From contig NZ_OMOI01000001.1 in assembly GCF_900302485.1 (NCBI RefSeq), positions 1,860,001-1,924,000 on the forward strand: a DNA stretch of 64,000 nucleotides, in the 5' to 3' direction. Source of the DNA: Aliiroseovarius pelagivivens. Lineage in GTDB: Bacteria > Pseudomonadota > Alphaproteobacteria > Rhodobacterales > Rhodobacteraceae. The translations under genes were made by a program, and so were the position numbers. The notes beneath the pieces were generated by a model, which was not told the origin of the DNA, did no database searches, and worked only from the letters and a program-made list of their open reading frames with translations. Below, piece by piece: positions 59,170 to 64,000 of this stretch (positions within the stretch are counted from its first letter, which is position 1; the number at the start of each line of letters is the position of its first letter).

Positions 59170-60048
59170 ATGAAAATCGCAATCCATATCGGCGCACATT
59201 GCACGGACGAGGACCTACTGACGAAATCGCTTCTGAAGAACGCCAATCAACTATTCACGGAAGGGGTCGCCGTCCCCGGCCCCACGCGATACCGGGGACT
59301 GCTGGGCCAGATCATGGTCAAACTGAAGGGCAGCGTCGCCAGCACTGACACTCAGGACATGCTGATTGACGAGCTTATCGATACTCGGGAAGCCAAACGG
59401 ATTGTACTTGGGCATGAACATTCACTTGGTGTTCATCACCGCGCGATCGAAAATGGGCAGCTTTACCCCTTGGCCGCGCGCAATACGTCTTGGATGCGCA
59501 ATCTTTTCCCAGAACATGATGTCAGCTTCTTCATCGGGATCAGCAACATTGCCAATTTCATGCCGGACCTCGCATCCCGATTGGACGACGAGAAAAGAGA
59601 GCTCATGCTGGGGTCGGTGGATCCTCGTGACCTGTTTTGGACAGACGTGATCGAGAATATTCGCAGCGCCAACCCTGACACTCCGATCACCGTCTGGTGC
59701 AACGAAGATACTCCATTGATATGGCCTGATGTCATGCAGGCGATCTCGGGGATGGACAGCTCCACCACGCTTGAACGCGGCAGTTTGGATATTCTTGAAC
59801 GGATCACCAAAGCGGATGGCATGACCCGGCTGCGAACGTATCTGCGCGAAAACCCGTTCCAGACCGAGATTCACCGCCGCCGAATCCTTGCTGCCTTCTT
59901 GGACAAGTTTGCAAAAGATGGCGCGGTTGAACACGAGATCAACCTTCCAGGGTGGACGCAAGATCTGGTCGATGAACTGACGGAAAACTACGAAAGCGAT
60001 CTAAACGACATCGCCAACATCCCAGGCGTCACAGTCCTGAGCGCATAA
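59170..60048 (+). CDS. Conserved hypothetical protein with sulfotransferase-like N-terminus
   Basis: 292-aa soluble protein of unknown function. It opens MKIAIHIGAHCTDEDLLTKS and continues LLKNANQLFTEGVAVPGPTRYR, a layout like that of bacterial sulfotransferase-fold proteins (LHIGxHKTGTT... followed by LxxNxxxLxxxGVxYP), but the KTGTT nucleotide loop is replaced by CTDED. The middle has HEHSLGVHH and FPEHDVSFFIGISNIANF; the C-terminus is acidic. No signal peptide or membrane helix. AGGCGG precedes the start. Divergent from fbpB and convergent with gapR. Activity as a sulfotransferase seems doubtful. Confidence 0.75.
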   Translation: MKIAIHIGAHCTDEDLLTKSLLKNANQLFTEGVAVPGPTRYRGLLGQIMVKLKGSVASTDTQDMLIDELIDTREAKRIVLGHEHSLGVHHRAIENGQLYPLAARNTSWMRNLFPEHDVSFFIGISNIANFMPDLASRLDDEKRELMLGSVDPRDLFWTDVIENIRSANPDTPITVWCNEDTPLIWPDVMQAISGMDSSTTLERGSLDILERITKADGMTRLRTYLRENPFQTEIHRRRILAAFLDKFAKDGAVEHEINLPGWTQDLVDELTENYESDLNDIANIPGVTVLSA

Positions 60049-60050
60049 AA

Positions 60051-60072
60051 AAAGGGCCCCAAAGGGCCCTTT
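60051..60072. terminator. Bidirectional terminator between the hypothetical gene and gapR
   Basis: AAAGGGCCC (60051-60059) pairs with GGGCCCTTT (60064-60072) around a 4-nt loop; an A-run precedes it and T-rich sequence follows. It serves both converging genes. Confidence 0.8.
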
Positions 60073-60094
60073 CAAAATCCAACACTTGGCGGGC

Positions 60095-60352
60095 TCACAT
60101 GCCCAGCGCTTCTTTGTACATATCCAGTACCGCCTCTTCTTCGGCGATGTCGTTGGCATCACGCTTGCGAAGGGCAATTACCTTGCGCATGACCTTGGTG
60201 TCATAGCCGCGGCCTTTCGCTTCGGCCATGACCTCTTTTTGCTGATCCGCAATGTCCTTTTTCTCCATGTCCAAACGCTCGATGCGTTCGATGAACTGGC
60301 GAAGCTCGTTTGCGGTGACGCGATAGCTGCTGTCGGTCTGTTGATCGTCCAT
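60095..60352 (-). CDS. gapR: GapR-family nucleoid-associated protein (DUF2312)
   Basis: Small DNA-binding protein of 85 aa. It is mostly helical, with the family core VTANELRQFIERIERLDMEKKDIADQQKEVMAEAKGRGYDTKVMRKVIALRK. In Caulobacter GapR forms a clamp on overtwisted DNA ahead of replication and transcription and helps topoisomerases. The full length and core are conserved here. It is a single-gene unit. Confidence 0.93.
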   Translation of the reverse strand: MDDQQTDSSYRVTANELRQFIERIERLDMEKKDIADQQKEVMAEAKGRGYDTKVMRKVIALRKRDANDIAEEEAVLDMYKEALGM

Positions 60353-60500
60353 GGGGCCCTCTTACCTGTGATGATTGCCCGCGTGACAGGCGATGTTGAA
60401 ACCCGATTTAGCCCGACAACAGATCACCTTCAAGACCTCACAGGGCTTGCACAGCGGCATCTCGCGCGGTAGGCGCTGAGAAACCGTAAAGGAGACCGCC

Positions 60501-60716
60501 ATGGACTGGCTGATCATTGTTGGAGCAATCATGTCTGTTATCGGCCTTGTCGGGCTGGTGGCCAGCGCGCTGAAGGTCATGAAGGCCAAACGCGAAAAGC
60601 TGGAAGATGCCGAACTGCGCGCGCGCGTTCAGAAAGCGATGGCCCTGAATATGGGTGCGCTTGGCCTGTCGGTACTGGGCTTGATGTGTGTCATCCTCGG
60701 CGTTTCGCTGAGCTGA
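60501..60716 (+). CDS. Small membrane protein, unknown function
   Basis: 71-aa protein with two hydrophobic helices, WLIIVGAIMSVIGLVGLVA (about 3-21) and ALGLSVLGLMCVILGVSL (about 52-70), joined by a charged, helical loop (KAKREKLEDAELRARVQKA). AAAGGAG lies 6 nt before the ATG. I do not know its family; related small proteins occur widely in Rhodobacterales. It sits alone and is followed by a stem-loop. Confidence 0.75.
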   Translation: MDWLIIVGAIMSVIGLVGLVASALKVMKAKREKLEDAELRARVQKAMALNMGALGLSVLGLMCVILGVSLS

Positions 60717-60722
60717 TGTGCC

Positions 60723-60746
60723 GATGGGGCCTGACACGGCCCCATC
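60723..60746. terminator. Stem-loop between the small membrane protein gene and fadJ
   Basis: GATGGGGCC (60723-60731) pairs with GGCCCCATC (60738-60746) around TGACAC. It lies between converging genes. No T-run on either side, so its strength as a terminator is uncertain. Confidence 0.55.
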
Positions 60747-60767
60747 AAGCGATCTTGTTGATCGGGC

Positions 60768-62852
60768 TTACAAATCCCCGAATTTTTTTCCGTTCTTGAT
60801 CAGCTCGTCAAATAAAGGCGACGGTGCCCAGAAACGCGGTTCTTCCACCTGCCAGTTGGTCAACGCGTTTTTCACTGTCAGCAGACCGGCCTGATCGGCG
60901 GCCATCATCGGGCCACCACGATGGCGCGGGAACCCATAGCCATACAGCAGCACCACATCCACATCCGATGGGCGCAGCGCGACGCCCTCTGACACCAGAC
61001 GTGCGCCTTCATTCGCCATGGCAAACAGGCAGCGTTCCTGAATTTCCTGTTCCGAGAAGCTGCGCGGCGCAATTCCTTGGAGGCGACGTTCTTCTTCGAC
61101 GATGGCCAACACGTCAGGGTTCTCGACCGGCCCGCCATCCTGATCATGGATATAGTAGCCCCGGCCGGCTTTCTGGCCGAACCAGCCTTGCTCGCAAATC
61201 TTGTCCCCGATGGCGACATAGCGATCTTCCGGGGCGCGCGTGGCCGCCAGACGCTTGCGCCGTGCCCACGAGATATCAAGCCCCGCCATATCCAGAACCT
61301 GATAGGGACCAATGGGGAAGCCATAGGCACGCATCGCCGCATCGATCTGCGCAGGTGTCGCACCATCTTCCAGCATGAAATCCGCCGCCAGACGATAGGC
61401 CGCCAGCACGCGATTGCCGATGAACCCGTCGGCCACACCAGCGCGCACCGGCACTTTGCGCAGTTTACGGGCAAGCTCGAAGCCAGTGGCAACCACATTT
61501 GAGTCGGTCTTTCCACCAACAACGACCTCAAGCAGCTTCATGATGTGTGCCGGCGAGAAGAAGTGATAGCCAACCACGTCCTGCGGACGCGAGATTGTGG
61601 CCGCCAGCGCATCGATATCCAGATACGAGGTATTTGTCGCAAGGATACCGCCCGGCTTCATCACCGCATCCAACTGGGCGAACACGTTGCGTTTGACTTG
61701 TTCATCTTCGAACACAGCCTCGATGATCAGATCAACCGGGGCCAGATCTTGCATCTTGGTGGTGCCGGTCAGGCGCGACAGGCGCTCTTCACCGGTGGCC
61801 GCGTCAATACGGCCTTTCGCGACCGACTTGTCATAGTTGGCGACAATGCGTTGGATACCACGTTCCAAACCGTCCTGATCGCGTTCAACCAGCACAACCG
61901 GAAATCCTGCATCCAGACAGGCGATCGCAATCCCGGCTCCCATGGTTCCAGCTCCGACCACGCCAATTAATTTGACTTCGCGCAGCGTGGCCCCTTTTAG
62001 CTCGGGCACTTTCACAGCGCGACGTTCGGCAAAAAAGGCGTGACGCATGGCGGTCGCTTCAGGGCCTGTTTCACATTCGTCGAAAGCGGCGCGCTCTTTG
62101 GCGAGACCCGCTTCAAATGGCAAGATTTGCGCAGCTTCGACACAGTTGATGATCTCGGCAACGGACGGCTGCGGATCGTTTTTCTTCTTTTCGCGACGGG
62201 CGGCGATCGCGTTTGCGAAACCAACCGCATCTTGCAGGCCTTCAACGCGCTCGCGCGTCGGTCGTGTCTTGGAACCGTCTGCGATCACATTTCGAGCCAT
62301 AGCCATAGCAGCGTCGGCGACATCCGCCTCTGCCATCTGATCCACCAGACCAAGATCAAGCGCTTTCTGTGCCGAAATCGGTTTGCCTGTCAGCATCAGA
62401 TCCAACGCGGCGGCGGCACCAACGATGCGGGGCACACGTTGTGTTCCACCCCCGCCTGGAAGGACACCCAGCTTCACCTCGGGCAAGCCCAGCTTGGCGC
62501 TACGCAACACGACGCGATAATGACAGGCCAACGCCAGTTCAAAGCCACCACCCAGTGCGTTGCCGTGGACAGCTGCGATGGTGGGTTTGGGACTGCTTTC
62601 CAGCAAGTCACAGACTTGGGAAAGAATCGGGGTTTCACGCGGGCGTCCAAACTCGCGCACGTCTGCCCCTGCCGGGAAAGTGCGACCTTCTGCGGTCAGC
62701 ACAATGGCCTTCACCGCATCATCCGAGATGGCGGACTGAATCTTCTCGGCCAGGCCCGAACGCACTGCGTGGCTTAGGGCATTGACGGGCGGATTCTCGA
62801 TTGAGATGACCGCAACAGTGTTTTCGACGCGCAGGGTGACAGGCTCGGACAT
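60768..62852 (-). CDS. fadJ: 3-hydroxyacyl-CoA dehydrogenase / enoyl-CoA hydratase (FadJ-type)
   Basis: Bifunctional beta-oxidation enzyme of 694 aa. The N-terminal crotonase domain has AEGRTFPAGADVREF, HGNALGGGFELALACHYRV and LGLPEVKLGVLPGGGGTQRVPR (catalytic glutamates kept). The central NAD-binding domain has IGVVGAGTMGAGIAIACLDAG, then EAVFEDEQVKRNVFAQ, NTSYLDIDALA and the catalytic HFFSPAHIMKLLEVV. The C-terminal helical domain repeats follow. GGAGGAACC places the start at 62852. It is monocistronic with no FadI or FadA gene near. Confidence 0.93.
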   Translation of the reverse strand: MSEPVTLRVENTVAVISIENPPVNALSHAVRSGLAEKIQSAISDDAVKAIVLTAEGRTFPAGADVREFGRPRETPILSQVCDLLESSPKPTIAAVHGNALGGGFELALACHYRVVLRSAKLGLPEVKLGVLPGGGGTQRVPRIVGAAAALDLMLTGKPISAQKALDLGLVDQMAEADVADAAMAMARNVIADGSKTRPTRERVEGLQDAVGFANAIAARREKKKNDPQPSVAEIINCVEAAQILPFEAGLAKERAAFDECETGPEATAMRHAFFAERRAVKVPELKGATLREVKLIGVVGAGTMGAGIAIACLDAGFPVVLVERDQDGLERGIQRIVANYDKSVAKGRIDAATGEERLSRLTGTTKMQDLAPVDLIIEAVFEDEQVKRNVFAQLDAVMKPGGILATNTSYLDIDALAATISRPQDVVGYHFFSPAHIMKLLEVVVGGKTDSNVVATGFELARKLRKVPVRAGVADGFIGNRVLAAYRLAADFMLEDGATPAQIDAAMRAYGFPIGPYQVLDMAGLDISWARRKRLAATRAPEDRYVAIGDKICEQGWFGQKAGRGYYIHDQDGGPVENPDVLAIVEEERRLQGIAPRSFSEQEIQERCLFAMANEGARLVSEGVALRPSDVDVVLLYGYGFPRHRGGPMMAADQAGLLTVKNALTNWQVEEPRFWAPSPLFDELIKNGKKFGDL

Positions 62853-62980
62853 GGTTCCTCCGTGATCAGTTACCCTCAAGGGCCAGAACAGGGGCAGCCT
62901 TGTCAATGGCTGATGGTGCCATCAAGCAATCTTTCCCGACCGATTGGTCGGATTTGCCACAAAATGGCATGTGCCCCGGT

Positions 62981-63193
62981 TCAAATAGGCATATTGTCGA
63001 ACAGGTCGTCTGCATCATCCTGTTCAAGTTCATCCTCGAAACGGCGAATATCTTCGGGAACCGGTAAGCCCAACTTGTCCAGCTCCGCGATCTTCTCGCG
63101 CAGTTGTTCTTGCAATACGTGACGGTCTTCGGGCCGTTTCGCAATCTCATCCAAGATCAAACTGATCGAGGCTTTAAGCTCTTCAAACGCCAT
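62981..63193 (-). CDS. Small conserved protein, unknown function
   Basis: 70-aa acidic protein, MAFEELKASISLILDEIAKR onward, probably two helices (coiled-coil-like 1-45) with an acidic tail DELEQDDADDLFDNMP. GGAGAGGA precedes the ATG at 63193; the longer reading from 63328 overlaps the DksA-type gene and lacks a ribosome site. I do not recognise a named family. It is downstream of a DksA/TraR-like gene by 82 nt and may be co-transcribed with it. Confidence 0.75.
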   Translation of the reverse strand: MAFEELKASISLILDEIAKRPEDRHVLQEQLREKIAELDKLGLPVPEDIRRFEDELEQDDADDLFDNMPI

Positions 63194-63275
63194 TGCGTCC
63201 TCTCCTTTATGGCAATCAGATGGGCCGATCCCATCTGAAAATCTTTCGCTGTCCCTCCACTGACGGCGACAGCCC

Positions 63276-63602
63276 TTAAACGTGCTTGGCTGCGCAATCG
63301 CGGCAGAACGGTGTATGCGGCAATACACTCAGCCGCTCGGGCGAGATTTCATTCCCACACTCGACACAATAGCCGAATTCACCCTCATCCATCCGGACAA
63401 ATGCAGCCTTAATCTGGGCGATTTCGGTCTGACCGGAGTTCCCGAGCCCTTCCAAAACCTCATCTTCTTCCCGCTCAACAGCCAATTCTTCCCAGTCTTT
63501 CGATTGGTGGCTGTCCAGTTCGTCTTCAATCTCGTGAAGACGCTTATCCAACTCTTTCATCCGCGCGTTCAGAATGTCGCGATACCTGTTCACATCTACC
63601 AT
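63276..63602 (-). CDS. DksA/TraR-type zinc-finger protein
   Basis: 108-aa protein with an N-terminal helical hairpin (about 1-70, ILNARMKELDKRLHEIEDEL) and a C-terminal C4 zinc finger CVECG ... CRDCA with the GEFGYCVECGNEISPERLSVLPHTPFC motif of TraR/DksA. Such proteins bind the secondary channel of RNA polymerase. It is shorter than E. coli DksA and closer to TraR-like homologs. The ATG at 63602 (MVDVNRYRDIL) is preceded by AAGGAGAATGCT. Confidence 0.9.
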   Translation of the reverse strand: MVDVNRYRDILNARMKELDKRLHEIEDELDSHQSKDWEELAVEREEDEVLEGLGNSGQTEIAQIKAAFVRMDEGEFGYCVECGNEISPERLSVLPHTPFCRDCAAKHV

Positions 63603-63676
63603 AGCATTCTCCTTTGTCGCGATTTTGAGCCGTGACGGGGAGTTCTGCATTGATGCAGGTCAAGCAAATCTAGGCT

Positions 63677-64000
63677 TTAGGGCTCTGGCTTGTTTTCCTG
63701 AACCGGTGACGCCGTCATCGTTTCGGTCGATGCCGTCACAGTTGCCCTGGCAACCTGTTCAGGCAAGACAGGCGCGACAAGGGGATCGGTGGCCGGGCCA
63801 ATACGCAGGGCACGCTGTCCTGACATTCTTCCTAACCGGCAGATCGTCACGATCTCATCATCAGAGTCCAAAAGCTCCACCTGTCCCATCGCTTGAATCG
63901 GTACGGGGATCATCATTCCGACCTCAAACTTCGCCACATCCGTTACAGGGAGATGTACCTGATGCAAAACCGCACGTAGTTCCGCCCGGCAGGTCAACGC
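63677..64000 (-). CDS. FliM/FliN-type SpoA-domain protein (partial, N-terminus beyond the right edge)
   Basis: The visible 107 residues contain a SpoA (surface presentation of antigens) fold: CRAELRAVLHQVHLPVTDVAKFEVGMMIPVPIQAMGQVELLDSDDEIVTICRLGRMSGQRALRI, as in the C-terminal domain of FliM or FliN of the flagellar switch. A Thr/Pro-rich tail ends it. The frame remains open past position 64000, so size and the choice between FliM and FliN cannot be settled; a FliM-like protein with a C-terminal extension is favoured. Confidence 0.7.
   Translation of the reverse strand, partial: ALTCRAELRAVLHQVHLPVTDVAKFEVGMMIPVPIQAMGQVELLDSDDEIVTICRLGRMSGQRALRIGPATDPLVAPVLPEQVARATVTASTETMTASPVQENKPEP

Noticed and set aside
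1-64000. CRISPR arrays, prophage genes or intact insertion sequences
   Set aside because: No spaced direct-repeat array, transposase, integrase or phage structural gene was seen; the only regular tandem repeat is the 22-bp operator-like array at 25823.

Overview
The window reads as a chromosome segment of a marine Roseobacter-group bacterium (Rhodobacterales, Alphaproteobacteria). The pointers are high GC with tight operons joined by ATGA overlaps, a cys operon carrying DUF2849 and DUF934, GapR (DUF2312), the LexA-type imuA-imuB-dnaE2 cassette, several TRAP transporters, and a complete beta-hydroxyaspartate cycle (bhcRABCD). The assignment is inferred from gene content; no 16S rRNA gene is present.

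Layout. 1-5478 (minus): a dctB-dctD-dctP-dctQ-dctM cassette (two-component system plus C4-dicarboxylate-type TRAP transporter), with dctM cut by the left edge. 5537-6712: a cytochrome P450. 6713-11365: an Lrp-type regulator divergent from a sulfite/APS reduction operon (DUF2849, cysI, cysH, DUF934, fpr). 11431-16830: SOS box, imuA, imuB and dnaE2 (mutagenic translesion synthesis). 17122-25684 (minus): a seven-gene operon of hydantoinase/oxoprolinase subunits and a branched-chain-type ABC importer, divergent from an AraC-type regulator with 22-bp tandem repeats between them. 27086-33387 (plus): a second complete dctBDPQM cassette. 33783-35204: a PLP-dependent decarboxylase in gene-poor flanks. 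35633-49592: purine catabolism (puuD, uraH, puuE-uraD fusion, allA, two NCS2 permeases, guaD, xdhABC) with two paralogous LysR regulators. 50733-56137: bhcDCBA and divergent bhcR. 56142-56975: allE. 57298-57373: tRNA-Thr(UGU). The rest is housekeeping: an iron-type ABC permease, an unknown protein, GapR, a small membrane protein, a FadJ-type fatty-acid oxidation protein, a 70-residue protein, a DksA/TraR-like protein and a flagellar SpoA-domain protein cut by the right edge.

How the genes work together. From 35.6 to 57 kb the genes form one almost unbroken route: guanine to xanthine (GuaD), urate (Xdh), 5-hydroxyisourate (PuuD), OHCU (UraH), allantoin (UraD domain), allantoate (PuuE domain), [allantoate to ureidoglycine: no gene seen here], ureidoglycolate (AllE), glyoxylate plus urea (AllA). 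The bhc genes then convert two glyoxylate into oxaloacetate through glycine, 3-hydroxyaspartate, iminosuccinate and aspartate. This would let the cell use purines as a carbon as well as a nitrogen source.

The most unusual regulatory feature is that both DctD-like response regulators lack the GAFTGA loop needed to contact sigma-54, and both dct cassettes carry the same palindromic core (TGCGGATTTCCGCA) in the dctD-dctP gap. This suggests a shared, sigma-54-independent DctD operator.
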